Assembly (NCBI GenBank): GCA_963824545.1
Contig: CAWGPP010000002.1
Location: forward strand, 419,438-483,437
DNA length: 64,000 bases
Direction: 5' to 3'
Origin: Bog-532 sp963824545
GTDB lineage: Bacteria > Actinomycetota > Actinomycetes > Streptosporangiales > Streptosporangiaceae
Shown: positions 36,377 to 44,310 of the stretch, piece by piece
Layout of the letters: each line of letters starts with the position of its first letter
Numbering within the stretch: the first letter of the stretch is position 1
Made by a program: the position numbers and the translations under genes
The notes under the pieces: model-generated
Seen by the model: only the letters and a program-made list of their open reading frames with translations
What the model was told of the DNA's origin: nothing
Database searches by the model: none

Positions 36377-38061
36377 GACAGTTCCTCCTCGCTCGCGTGC
36401 CCAGTCCACTCGGCGAACGTCTCGCCCGGCTCCTTGCTGGCTGCAAAGCGGCTAAGAACCCGTTCCACGTAGTCAGGAAGGTCCTCAGCCGTCGTCTTCA
36501 GGCCCCGTACCTTCCGGCCGAACCCGGACGACGAGCCGTCGCCGCCCGCCAGGCTGCCACCCAGGTGGATCTGGAAGCCTTCCACCTGCCGGCCGTCCGG
36601 CCCAGTGACCAGCGATCCTTTCAGCCCGATGTCGGCGGTCTGGATCCGGGCGCAGGAGTTCGGGCAGCCATTGACGTTGATCGTGACCGGGTCGGCGAAG
36701 TCCGGCAGCCGCCGCTCCAGCTCGGCGATCAGGTCGATGGCCCGCGCCTTGGTCTCCACGATCGCCAGCTTGCAGAACTCGATGCCCGTGCAGGCCATCG
36801 TGTGCCGCCGGAACGCGCTCGGGTTGACCTGCAGGTCCGCGGCCTCCAGGTCGGCGACCAGGCCGTCAACCTGGTCCGCGGGCACGTCGAGGATGACCAT
36901 CTTCTGCTCGGTCGTGGTCCGCACCCGGCCACTGCCGTACCGCGCGGCCAGGTCGGCGATGGCGTCCAGGGCGTCGGCGTTGAGCCGCCCGACCCGGGGC
37001 GCGAACCCGACGTAGGACAGCCCGTCACGCTGCGGGTGGACGCCGACGTGGTCCCGGACCCCGCCGCGCGGCGAGCCCGGCGCCGGGCCGTCCGGCAGCG
37101 CGTACCCGAGGTACTCCTTCTCCAGGACCTCACGGAACCGTTCCGGGCCCCAGTCGGCGACCAGGAACTTGATCCGGGCCCGGTGCCGGAGCCGCCGGTA
37201 GCCGTAGTCGCGGAACACCGACACGACGCCCGCCCACACCTCGCCGACCTGGTCGGGCCGCACGAACGCGCCCAGCCGCCGGCCGATCATCGGGTTGGTG
37301 GACAGGCCGCCGCCGACCCACAGGTCGTAGCCGGTCTCGCCGGCCGGGGACTGCACGCCCACGAACGCCACGTCGTTGATCTCGTGCACGGTGCACTGGG
37401 CCGGGCAGCCGCTCATCACCGACTTGAACTTGCGCGGCAGGTTGGAGAAGGCCGGATCGCCGATGTAGCGGCGCTGCACCTCTTCGATCTGCGGGGTCGC
37501 GTCGAGGATCTCGCCGGCGTCGAGCCCGGCCAGCGGGCAGCCGAGGATGACCCGGGGGGTGTCCCCGCACGCCTCCATGGTGGACAGGCCGACCGATTCG
37601 AGCAGCTCCCAGATCTCCGGTACGCTCTCGATCTCGATCCAGTGCAGCTGGATGTTCTGCCGGTCGGTGACGTCGGCCGTACCGCGGGCGAACCGGCGGG
37701 AGATGTCGCCGATGACGTGCAGCTGCTCGCTGGTCAGCTGGCCGCCGTCGATCCGGACGCGGAGCATGAAGTAACGGTCGTCCAGCTCCTCGGGCTCCAG
37801 GATCGCGGTCTTGCCGCCGTCGATGCCCGGCTTGCGCTGGGTATACAGGCCGAACCAGCGGAACCGGCCACGCAGATCGGCCGGGTCGATGGAATCGAAT
37901 CCACCCTTGGAGTAGATGTCGATGATCCGCTGGCGAACGTTCAGCCCGTCATCGTTCTTCTTGTTTTCCTCGTTCTTGTTGAGCGGCTCGCGGTAGCCGA
38001 GCGCCCACTGACCTTCGCCGCGGGCGCGACGGGGTGTTCTTTTAGCGGTGCTCGGTGGCAT
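36373..38061 (-). CDS. Ferredoxin-dependent sulfite (or nitrite) reductase
   Basis: 562 residues. Siroheme/[4Fe-4S] ligands are C-x5-C in 'TMACTGIEFCKLAIVE' and C-x3-C in 'INVNGCPNSCARIQTADIGL'. Two ferrodoxin-like repeats 'YFMLRVRIDGGQLTSEQLHV' and 'GLSYVGFAPRVGRLNADALD'. The neighbouring cysH makes sulfite the likely substrate (six-electron reduction to sulfide); sequence alone would also fit NirA. The N-terminus is basic. An upstream leader ORF probably controls it. Confidence 0.93.
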   Translation of the reverse strand: MPPSTAKRTPRRARGEGQWALGYREPLNKNEENKKNDDGLNVRQRIIDIYSKGGFDSIDPADLRGRFRWFGLYTQRKPGIDGGKTAILEPEELDDRYFMLRVRIDGGQLTSEQLHVIGDISRRFARGTADVTDRQNIQLHWIEIESVPEIWELLESVGLSTMEACGDTPRVILGCPLAGLDAGEILDATPQIEEVQRRYIGDPAFSNLPRKFKSVMSGCPAQCTVHEINDVAFVGVQSPAGETGYDLWVGGGLSTNPMIGRRLGAFVRPDQVGEVWAGVVSVFRDYGYRRLRHRARIKFLVADWGPERFREVLEKEYLGYALPDGPAPGSPRGGVRDHVGVHPQRDGLSYVGFAPRVGRLNADALDAIADLAARYGSGRVRTTTEQKMVILDVPADQVDGLVADLEAADLQVNPSAFRRHTMACTGIEFCKLAIVETKARAIDLIAELERRLPDFADPVTINVNGCPNSCARIQTADIGLKGSLVTGPDGRQVEGFQIHLGGSLAGGDGSSSGFGRKVRGLKTTAEDLPDYVERVLSRFAASKEPGETFAEWTGHASEEELS

Positions 38062-38221
38062 GCAGCTGGTGTCCTTCGGCTCTCGGGGCGCGCGCGCCGG
38101 AGCCGGCGGCGGGGGCCCGGCTCAGCACCAGCCAGGCCAGAAACGGCCTGCTGCTGAGGTCAGCCCGGGATGCACGCCCGGTTCCGCGACACGCGCCCGG
38201 TCAGTACGTCAACGGGCAGGG

Positions 38222-38308
38222 TCAGCGGGCGTGCAGACAGATGGCGCTGCGGACGCGCAGCAGATCGACGTGCCTGCGTGCGACAAGCAGGGGATCCACG
38301 GCGCTCAC
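38222..38308 (-). CDS. Leader peptide of the sulfur-assimilation operon
   Basis: 28 residues if GTG 38308 is used. The C-terminal part 'LLVARRHVDLLRVRSAICLH' matches the recurrent actinobacterial leader-peptide pattern (RRHVDLxRxxSAxC) found ahead of sulfur genes. It ends 160 bp before the sulfite reductase. Cysteine-containing upstream ORFs act as cysteine-responsive attenuators in mycobacteria; a similar mechanism is inferred. No strong ribosome site, so the start is uncertain and an inner GTG is possible. Confidence 0.7.
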   Translation of the reverse strand: MSAVDPLLVARRHVDLLRVRSAICLHAR

Positions 38309-38627
38309 ACCAGTAGCATCACACGGGCGTGCACCGCCTGTCCATGCGGCACCGGGGATCCGGGGCGCGCTGGGGGCCGTCCGCTCGTGTGACGTCACGT
38401 CCGCCGCAACACACCAGTACGCGGCAGTTATTCCGGTTCGCCGTCGTCCCGTGCGGAAAGTTACCGTCCCGAGATCGTCAGCCCTGCCGGATCCACCCCA
38501 GCGGCGGCTCGCTCTCCCGGGCCGGAAGGTGCTGACAGTCACACCAGGTGCCGCCGGGACAGTCCTCGTGGTGGCGCTCCCGGCACGGAACGCAGATCAT
38601 GCCGATATCTTCTCGCTTCCCGCGGTG

Positions 38628-38656
38628 TTGTCTACCGGTCTCCGGCGGATCAGGCT
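38628..38656 (+). promoter_or_regulatory. Leaderless promoter of the phosphoribosyltransferase gene
   Basis: -35 TTGTCT (38628-38633), 17-bp spacer, -10 CAGGCT (38651-38656), then exactly 6 nt to ATG 38663. Confidence 0.6.
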
Positions 38657-38662
38657 GATGCC

Positions 38663-39355
38663 ATGACCGGGAAAACGTATCCAGGCCCGGACCTGCCGTT
38701 CGCGGACCGGCTCACGGCCGGCCGGCTGCTGGGGGAGCGGCTCAGGGACAGGCTCGCCACCTCCGCCGCGCCGGAGGCCCCCATGCTGGTCCTGGCGCTG
38801 CCGCGCGGGGGCGTCCCCGTCGGCTGCGAGGTGGCTCGCATCCTGGGGGCGCCCGTCGATGTGCTGGTCACGCGCAAGATCGGCTACCCGCCGCAGCCCG
38901 AACTGGGGGTGGGCGCGATCGCGGAGGGCGGCGCGCGCGTCTACGACCGCGCCGTGCTGGCCGCGCTCCGCCTGGCGCCGGCTGATCTTTCCGATGTGGC
39001 CGAACGGGAATACGCGGAGCTGGCCCGGCGGGTCGAGGTCTACCGCGCCGGGCAGCCGCCGCCGGACGTGGCCGGGCGCACGGTGATCGTCGTGGACGAC
39101 GGCCTCGCCACCGGGGTCACCGCCCGGGCCGCGCTGCGCGCCGTCCGGGCCGGGCGGGCGGCACGCACCACCCTGGCCGTTCCGGTGGCCCCGGCCGCGT
39201 CGGTGGTCGCGATGCGCGCCGAGGCGGACGAGGTCGTCGTCCTGGCCAGCCCACGCCATTTCCGTTCGGTGGGGGAGTGGTACGTGGCCTTCGGCCAGCT
39301 CTCCGACGCGGAGGTGCTGTCGCTGCTGGCCCAGGCCGCCGCCCGCCCGCGCTGA
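38663..39355 (+). CDS. Phosphoribosyltransferase family protein
   Basis: 230 residues, type I phosphoribosyltransferase fold. The PRPP loop is 'TVIVVDDGLATGVTARAALR'; the N-terminal part has 'VLALPRGGVPVGCEVARILG' and 'VLVTRKIGYPPQPELGVGAI'. Family members of this 'predicted phosphoribosyltransferase' group are uncharacterised; the base substrate cannot be read from the sequence. Single gene with its own promoter, between the sulfur operon and whiB. Confidence 0.85.
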   Translation: MTGKTYPGPDLPFADRLTAGRLLGERLRDRLATSAAPEAPMLVLALPRGGVPVGCEVARILGAPVDVLVTRKIGYPPQPELGVGAIAEGGARVYDRAVLAALRLAPADLSDVAEREYAELARRVEVYRAGQPPPDVAGRTVIVVDDGLATGVTARAALRAVRAGRAARTTLAVPVAPAASVVAMRAEADEVVVLASPRHFRSVGEWYVAFGQLSDAEVLSLLAQAAARPR

Positions 39356-39423
39356 CGCCCCCGCCTGACGCAGAGCCCAGCCGCCGTCCCCGCCGCCCCG
39401 CTGGCCCGCCTGGGCTGCCGTGG

Positions 39424-39467
39424 GCAAAAAGAAATCCGCGCCGCGGCAGAAATGCCGCGGCGCGGAT
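39424..39467 (-). terminator. Intrinsic terminator of whiB
   Basis: Perfect 15-bp stem ATCCGCGCCGCGGCA (39434-39448) / TGCCGCGGCGCGGAT (39453-39467) with a 4-nt loop. On the minus strand it is followed by TTTCTTTTT. Confidence 0.9.
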
Positions 39468-39502
39468 GGGGTGTGCTGCTGCCGTGCCCTGGCCGGGAGG
39501 CG

Positions 39503-39802
39503 TCAGGCCGCGTTGGCCCGCCGCATCCGGCGCCGGCGCTCGGCCGCACGCTCTTCCTCGTTCAGCCCGCCCCAGACGCCGTACTTCTCTGGCCGGGACA
39601 GCGCGTAGTTGAGGCAGTCGACCCGGACCGGGCAGTCAGCGCACACCGCCTTGGCCTTGCGCTCCCGGATCTCACGCTCCGGCTGGCGCTCACCGTCGGG
39701 ACCGAAGAAGAGGATAAGATCCTCCTCACGGCACGCGGCAGCATCCTGCCAGCCCCAGTTGGGCCGGGGAAGCACAGCCGACTGCCGACGCACCTGAGAC
39801 AT
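39503..39802 (-). CDS. WhiB-family [4Fe-4S] transcriptional regulator
   Basis: 99 residues from ATG 39802 (GAGG 11 nt upstream; GTG 39814 is an alternative). Four cluster cysteines C24, C54, C57, C63 in the pattern C-x29-C-x2-C-x5-C, the GVWGG turn (74-78) and a basic C-terminal tail for DNA contact ('ERRRRMRRANAA'). WhiB proteins bind the sigma subunit and respond to redox or NO. I cannot say which paralogue it is. It ends in a strong terminator, so it is monocistronic. Confidence 0.95.
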   Translation of the reverse strand: MSQVRRQSAVLPRPNWGWQDAAACREEDLILFFGPDGERQPEREIRERKAKAVCADCPVRVDCLNYALSRPEKYGVWGGLNEEERAAERRRRMRRANAA

Positions 39803-40203
39803 GGGACCAATCACCTCTAATTGTTTCCTAGACTTGCTTACAGGACATCTTTAGGTAAGGCTCGTCGACACGCGGGACGGACCGTGCAGCGCGCGGCCGT
39901 CCGCCCGTCGAATCATGCAACGCGTACTATCGCCGTTATGTTCCCGTGGGCGTGGAGCAGCCCCGTACCGGAACCACGGCGTTACCAAGCGACAATCATC
40001 TGCTGAACGGCTGGCACGAGCGTCACGGCCCTTGTTCCCTGTCTCATGACGCCGGCGTGAACGAGCCCGGCGACAATCATGCCACCGGTGATCTCGCCCG
40101 CGCAGCCGGGGTCGGTAATTAAGCTCATTCCGTAACCAGCAGTTTCCCGCAGGCTGCACCAAAGGTTGCAACGAACTGGACAAAGGCAGGGGGGCGCGCC
40201 ACC
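39803..40203. other. Divergent promoter region between whiB and the repeat-protein gene
   Basis: About 400 bp. TTAGGTAAGGCT (39851-39862) matches 11 of the first 12 bases of the DtxR/IdeR iron box, though the other half is poor. A 22-codon ORF (39938-40006, starting MFPWAW) follows TACTAT at 39925-39930 by 7 nt and could be a leaderless micro-ORF; this is weak. No RNA gene recognised. Confidence 0.35.
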
Positions 40204-41610
40204 ATGGGCTCCATGTCAGCGTCCGACGCAGCCCCTCTGCCCCGGCTCGGCGAAGTCTTCTTCGACGTGCGCGGCAGTTCCCGCAGCATGCGTCTCAGCT
40301 GGTACTCCGATACCGGCGTGGCGGTCTTCAGCATCTGGCAGGGCGGCACCTGCACCGGGACGTTCCGGCTGCCGATCGACGACCTGCCCCGGATGGTGGA
40401 GGCCCTGCAGCGGGGACCACGCGGTGCCGCCCTGCCCGCGGCCGACGGGCCGTTGAGCGGCGACCGGCCGCGCCGCGGCATCGCCGGCGTGCCGGCCGAT
40501 CCCGCGGCGACCTCGGCGGGCGGTTTCCCCGAGTACGCGACGGGCCAGCACATCGCGCCCGTGACCGGCGAATTCCGGTCGTTCGGCCCCGGCGACCCGG
40601 CCGCGCGCTCGCTGGGCTACGGCGACGCCGACCGCCGGAACACGGGTCTCAGCCTGCCGGGCGCCGATTCCCGTGGCGGGGCCCCGTCCCGCTACGGCGA
40701 GCCGTCCTACCGGGATGACCCGCTCGGATCCGGGTCCTACCCGGCCTACCAGGAAGACCCGGGCGCGTCGTTCCCGGGGTTCGCCGACGACGGGCCGCCC
40801 CCGCCGCCCGCCTACCCGCCCCCGCCGTCCTACCGCGACGACCCGCTGGGCGGCGGCTACCAGGACCACTTGTCCGGCCCGCAGAACCCGCCGCCGCCCA
40901 GCCAGCTGGGCCCCGGCGGTTACCAGAACCACCCGTCCGGGCCGCAGCATCCGCTGGACGGGCCCAGCCCGCTCGGCCCCGGGAGCGGCTACCGCGAGGA
41001 ATCGCGGCCCGGCTACCGCGACAGCGCCTACGCCGGCGACCCGCTCGGATCCGGGTCCTACCCGGCCTACCAGGAAGACCCGGGCGCGTCGTTCCCGGGG
41101 TTCGCCGACGACGGGCCGCCCCCGCCGCCCGCCTACCCGCCCCCGCCGTCCTACCGCGACGACCCGCTGGGCGGCGGCTACCAGGACCACCCGTCCGGCC
41201 CGCAGAACCCGCCGCCGCCCAGCCAGCTGGGCCCCGGCGGTTACCAGAACCACCCGTCCGGGCCGCAGCATCCGCTGGACGTGCCCAGCCCGCTCGGCCC
41301 CGGGAGCGGCTACCGCGAGGAATCGCGGCCCGGCTACCGCGACAGCGCCTACGCCGGCGACCCGCTCGGATCCGGGTCCTACCCGGCCCACCGTGACCGT
41401 GACCCGTACCCGCCGTCCGCGCCGGATGAGCCAGGGACGTACCCGGAGGACCGCCGCGGCCAGCGGTACGCCGATGACCCGTTCCAGTCGGTGTACCCAG
41501 ACGCCCCACCCGGGCCCGCCGGCTACCCGGACGACACCCGCGGCGGTTCGCACCCATACGACCTGCCGCCGGAGCGCCCGGAACAACGGGCTCCCCGCGG
41601 CCGTTCCTAG
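40204..41610 (+). CDS. Proline/tyrosine/glycine-rich repeat protein with a conserved N-terminal domain
   Basis: 468 residues. Residues ~10-75 form a small conserved actinobacterial domain ('RLGEVFFDVRGSSRSMRLSW', 'TGVAVFSIWQGGTCTGTFRL'). The remainder is low-complexity Pro/Tyr/Gly/Asp-rich ('GPPPPPAYPPPPSYRDDPLG') and includes two nearly identical 107-residue repeats. No signal peptide or membrane segment. The tail may be disordered or a multivalent binding region. GGGGGG precedes ATG 40204; ATG 40213 is also possible. Divergent from whiB. Confidence 0.82.
   Translation: MGSMSASDAAPLPRLGEVFFDVRGSSRSMRLSWYSDTGVAVFSIWQGGTCTGTFRLPIDDLPRMVEALQRGPRGAALPAADGPLSGDRPRRGIAGVPADPAATSAGGFPEYATGQHIAPVTGEFRSFGPGDPAARSLGYGDADRRNTGLSLPGADSRGGAPSRYGEPSYRDDPLGSGSYPAYQEDPGASFPGFADDGPPPPPAYPPPPSYRDDPLGGGYQDHLSGPQNPPPPSQLGPGGYQNHPSGPQHPLDGPSPLGPGSGYREESRPGYRDSAYAGDPLGSGSYPAYQEDPGASFPGFADDGPPPPPAYPPPPSYRDDPLGGGYQDHPSGPQNPPPPSQLGPGGYQNHPSGPQHPLDVPSPLGPGSGYREESRPGYRDSAYAGDPLGSGSYPAHRDRDPYPPSAPDEPGTYPEDRRGQRYADDPFQSVYPDAPPGPAGYPDDTRGGSHPYDLPPERPEQRAPRGRS
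40717..41388 (+). repeat. 321-bp tandem duplication inside the repeat-protein gene
   Basis: Copies 40717-41037 and 41038-41358, plus the first 30 bp of a third (to 41388). The period is 107 codons, so the frame is kept. The copies differ at three bases that I can see (Leu/Pro and Gly/Val changes), so the duplication is recent. Confidence 0.95.
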
Positions 41611-41765
41611 CCCATAACGGACGTCCCAGCCGCCCGCCCGGCCCGGCGCCAGAGAAATCTGGGAAAAGATCGCCGCAACGGGAACAGTGGGAGGAGGGGC
41701 TGCGTTCCAAGTATTCGGTCGGTGCGGCTGAGTGCCCCGGGCCGCATCCAAAATAGCCTTCGCGG

Positions 41766-41880
41766 AATACCGTTCGGCTGGAGCCGCGTTGTGCCACTCG
41801 CCGAGGAGGCGACCTCCGCACCGGCCGTTACGCCCTGAGGCCCAGTGCGCTCGCGAAAGCTGAGCGCGCTGGGCCTTTTG
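41766..41880 (+). ncRNA. Candidate small RNA ending in a strong terminator
   Basis: TAGCCT (41754-41759) could be a -10; the ~115 nt downstream contains CGGCT/AGCCG and CTCGCC/GGCGA hairpins and ends in the intrinsic terminator at 41839-41879. There is no coding frame, and the terminator is ~230 bp from the nearest gene end. It may instead be a long 3' UTR of 40204-41610. No known RNA family recognised. Confidence 0.35.
41839..41879 (+). terminator. Strong intrinsic terminator
   Basis: GGCCCAGTGCGCTC (41839-41852) pairs with GAGCGCGCTGGGCC (41862-41875): 13 Watson-Crick pairs and one G-U, 9-nt loop, then TTTT. Confidence 0.92.
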
Positions 41881-41883
41881 GGT

Positions 41884-42055
41884 TGTGCTGGCCCGAGGCT
41901 GTAGTCCCCCGGGGGGACGACCCCCCGTACCCCCCGGATGCGCTCCGCGCCCGCGCGGGGGTACCTCGCCGACACACCGGCCGCTCGCCAGGCGCAAGGC
42001 CCGGCTCGCTGGGCCGGTAACGAGCGTCTCGCCGGAGCCCGCTGCGGTGCTCGCC
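41884..42055 (+). repeat. GC-rich mosaic repeat, one header and one module (copy 5)
   Basis: Starts TGTGCTGGCCCG like copy 3, has the header CCCCCGGGGGGACGACCCCC, GATGCGCTCCGCGCCCGCG, and one module (CTCGCCGACACACCGGCCGC ... CAAGGCCCGGCTCGCTGGGC). It directly abuts the 32-bp array 2. No gene in 41611-42288. Confidence 0.85.
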
Positions 42056-42067
42056 CTAACCCGCCGT

Positions 42068-42186
42068 TGTACGTAGAGGTGCCTTTGCCGCGATTCCGTT
42101 GTACGTAGAGGTGCCTTTGCCGCGACCCGGGTGTACGTAGAGGTGCCTTTGCCGCGATTCCGTTGTACGTAGAGGTGCCTTTGCGT
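42068..42186 (+). repeat. 32-bp tandem repeat array, 4 copies (array 2, inverted module)
   Basis: Cores AGAGGTGCCTTT start at 42075, 42107, 42139 and 42171, exactly 32 bp apart. The 20-bp segment between cores (GCCGCGACCCGGGTGTACGT or GCCGCGATTCCGTTGTACGT) is the reverse complement of the array-1 module, while the core keeps its orientation. Followed by GGCGGGCCTGCGGGT-type short repeats to ~42280. Confidence 0.93.
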
Positions 42187-42288
42187 CGCTGGCGGGCCTG
42201 CGGGTGGGCGGGCCTGCGGGTGGGCGGGCCTGCGGGCGGGCGGAGCCGCGGGCGGGCGGAGCCGCGGGCGGGCGGAGCCGCGGGCGGG

Positions 42289-43029
42289 CTAGACGTGCGC
42301 GCCGGTGCCGGGGGGGCGGGTGACGGGGTTGTCGGCTTCGGGGACGGCCGGGGGGGCGGGCTCTTCCGGGTGGTGCGGGATGGGGCCGACGGCGGCCGCC
42401 AGGACCTGAGAGTTCGGCACGGACATCACGGTGTCCCCGGTGTCCAGCCGGATATAGGTGATCCCGATCTCGGTGACCACCCCCTGGAGCTGACCGCCGA
42501 GCGCTCCCGCGCGCAGCTGGATGGCGTCACCGACGCGGAACGGCCGGGACAGCAGCAGGACCATCCCGGCGAAGATGTTCGACAGCGACTGCTGTGCCGC
42601 GATGCCGAGCAGCACGCTGGTCAGCGCGGTACCGACCAGGAGCTGTTGGACGGCGACCCCGAACAGATGCAAGGTGATGAACAAGGTGACGATGAGGCCC
42701 ACGAGCAGCAGCGCGTACCGGATCACCGCCGCGTGCGCCGACCCGAGCCGCGGCTGGAAGAAGGCCCGGGTCTTGGCCGCGATGCCGAGCACCGCGGTGA
42801 CCGCCAGCGCGCAGAAGATGACAGCCAGCGCGTACTTGATGAGCTTGATGGACGCCGGGGGTATGCCGTACCCCTGGAAGATCGTCGCCGAGTTGAGCGA
42901 CACCTGGGCCGCGGCGATCGCGAGGACGAGCGCGATCGTCTCCTTCCACGGCCGGGCCTTCTCTTTGACCCGGGCCACCTGAACCGTCAGCTCGCGCCGG
43001 TCGTACGTACGCTGCTCCTCCTGATCCAC
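42289..43029 (-). CDS. MscS-like mechanosensitive channel
   Basis: 246 residues from GTG 43029 (GGAGGAAGCAGGG upstream); longer upstream frames run through a minisatellite and are not coding. Four hydrophobic stretches, then the MscS pore-helix and beta-domain region: 'LLGIAAQQSLSNIFAGMVLL', 'RPFRVGDAIQLRAG', 'TEIGITYIRLDTGDTVMSVP'. Short for the family; ends in a Pro-rich tail. It would release solutes on osmotic downshock. Monocistronic, convergent with the upstream repeats. Confidence 0.87.
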   Translation of the reverse strand: MDQEEQRTYDRRELTVQVARVKEKARPWKETIALVLAIAAAQVSLNSATIFQGYGIPPASIKLIKYALAVIFCALAVTAVLGIAAKTRAFFQPRLGSAHAAVIRYALLLVGLIVTLFITLHLFGVAVQQLLVGTALTSVLLGIAAQQSLSNIFAGMVLLLSRPFRVGDAIQLRAGALGGQLQGVVTEIGITYIRLDTGDTVMSVPNSQVLAAAVGPIPHHPEEPAPPAVPEADNPVTRPPGTGAHV

Positions 43030-43087
43030 CCCCTGCTTCCTCCTTCGTGCCCGCGGGGCGAGAACTGTCCCGCCTACGGTATCGGCC

Positions 43088-43312
43088 CGGTGGGGGAGGG
43101 ACGGTACGGCCACCGCGGAGGGACGGTACGGCCACCGCGGAGGGGTGGCACGGGCACCGCGGAGGGGTGGCACGGGCACCGCGGAGGGGTGGCACGGGCA
43201 CCGCGGGAGGGGCGGCACGGGCACCGCGGGAGGGGTGGCACGGGCACCGCGGGAGGGGTGGCACGGGCACCGCGGGAGGGACGGTACGGGCACCGCGGGA
43301 GGGGCGGCACGG
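43088..43312 (+). repeat. 22/23-bp minisatellite, about 10 copies
   Basis: Unit CACCGCGGGAGGGGTGGCAC plus GGG, repeated about ten times with small variants (GGGACGGTACGG type at both ends, GGGGTGGCACGG in the middle). It lies 59 bp upstream of the mscS-like start, between it and the acetate transporter. Confidence 0.9.
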
Positions 43313-43338
43313 CGCGAGCCAGGCCCCGGAAACGCGAA

Positions 43339-43370
43339 CCGGCCCCGGAGGTCTGTGCCTCCGGGACCGG
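43339..43370 (-). terminator. Stem-loop after the acetate transporter gene
   Basis: CCGGCCCCGGAGG (43339-43351) and CCTCCGGGACCGG (43358-43370) pair at 12 of 13 positions around a 6-nt loop, 41 bp past the stop on the minus strand. No U-run, so it may be a GC-only terminator. Confidence 0.55.
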
Positions 43371-43411
43371 TCGCCAAGCTGAACGGGCTACGAGCTGAAC
43401 AGCGGAGAGGG

Positions 43412-44074
43412 CTAGCTGATGAGCGGCTTGCCGACCGGCATCTTGAGCCGGCCGCCAAGGCCATTGGTCACGCCGGCCGCCGAGCCGTACCAGGCGATGA
43501 GCGCGGTGGCGACGCCGACGTAACCGCCGGCCTTGATCGTTGCCGTGCTCCCTATGAAGTTGCCGATGAACAGGATGATGAGGGTGGCCTCCAGGAAGAG
43601 CAGCGCCGAGAAGATGACCACGTTGGTCTGGGTGCTGATCAGCAGCATGTACGTGTTGAAGATGGCGAACCCCAGCAGAATCCAGCCGAGGTCCTTGGGG
43701 AGTTGCGCCAGGTAAACAACCCTGAGTGCAGGAGCCGCAGGCGCGTTACGCACGACCAGAAGCACCCACAGCCCGAGGCCGATCCAGAAGCCGCCGTAGG
43801 TCCCGAATACGGTGGTGCCGAAGACATTCTTGTTGCGGAATTCCCACATGGCGGCCAGCAACTGGACGACGCCGCCGTAGGCAAGGGCGTACCCCACCCA
43901 GGCATCTCCCGTCGCTTTGGTCATCCAGCCCGCGTTGGCGGCGGACAGCAGAAACGTGGTGAGGGCGAATGCGGCCAGGCCGAGCGGGGCGGGGTCCGCG
44001 ACGGGCGAAACCCAGGCCGCGGCCTCGGCCGGGCGTTCGCGTGCAGAGGTGATGCGATCGTCGTTGACGCTCAC
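43412..44074 (-). CDS. GPR1/FUN34/YaaH family acetate/succinate transporter
   Basis: 220 residues, six membrane helices. The family motif N-P-[AV]-P-L-G-L appears as 'ADPAPLGLAAFALTTFLLSA' (Asp for Asn); also 'GGVVQLLAAMWEFRNKNVFG' and 'FGTYGGFWIGLGLWVLLVV'. Members such as SatP carry acetate or succinate. GTG 44074 has AAGGAGG upstream. Two inverted repeats lie between it and the upstream RCK gene. Confidence 0.9.
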   Translation of the reverse strand: MSVNDDRITSARERPAEAAAWVSPVADPAPLGLAAFALTTFLLSAANAGWMTKATGDAWVGYALAYGGVVQLLAAMWEFRNKNVFGTTVFGTYGGFWIGLGLWVLLVVRNAPAAPALRVVYLAQLPKDLGWILLGFAIFNTYMLLISTQTNVVIFSALLFLEATLIILFIGNFIGSTATIKAGGYVGVATALIAWYGSAAGVTNGLGGRLKMPVGKPLIS

Positions 44075-44109
44075 GGGTGATCCTCCTTAATGAAGGAAGC
44101 ACGTCTGCT

Positions 44110-44184
44110 CGCGGCTTGATGCCGCGGGCTGCTGGCAGTTCCATTTCTAGATCATTTCCGGGTCAGGAGAACCGGAAATGATCT
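44110..44184. promoter_or_regulatory. Two inverted repeats upstream of the acetate transporter
   Basis: A perfect 13-bp inverted repeat AGATCATTTCCGG (44149-44161) / CCGGAAATGATCT (44172-44184) with a 10-bp centre, and CGCGGC-TTGAT-GCCGCG at 44110-44126. The first, AT-rich for this genome, may be an operator or a terminator of the upstream gene. Confidence 0.5.
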
Positions 44185-44310
44185 GCACTGAGGGTAACGC
44201 CGCCAGCCGCTGATTCGCGATACCCGGTACAACATGTTCTCCACCTGGTACCGTCCCGTTTCCGCCCCTCTCCTTCCACCCCTCTCCGCGGGCGCCATTC
44301 TGCTCGATCG

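Noticed and set aside
42289..43464. Longer MscS-like protein starting in the minisatellite
   Set aside because: The extension translates the 22/23-bp repeats, while GTG 43029 has a strong ribosome site and gives a normal N-terminus.
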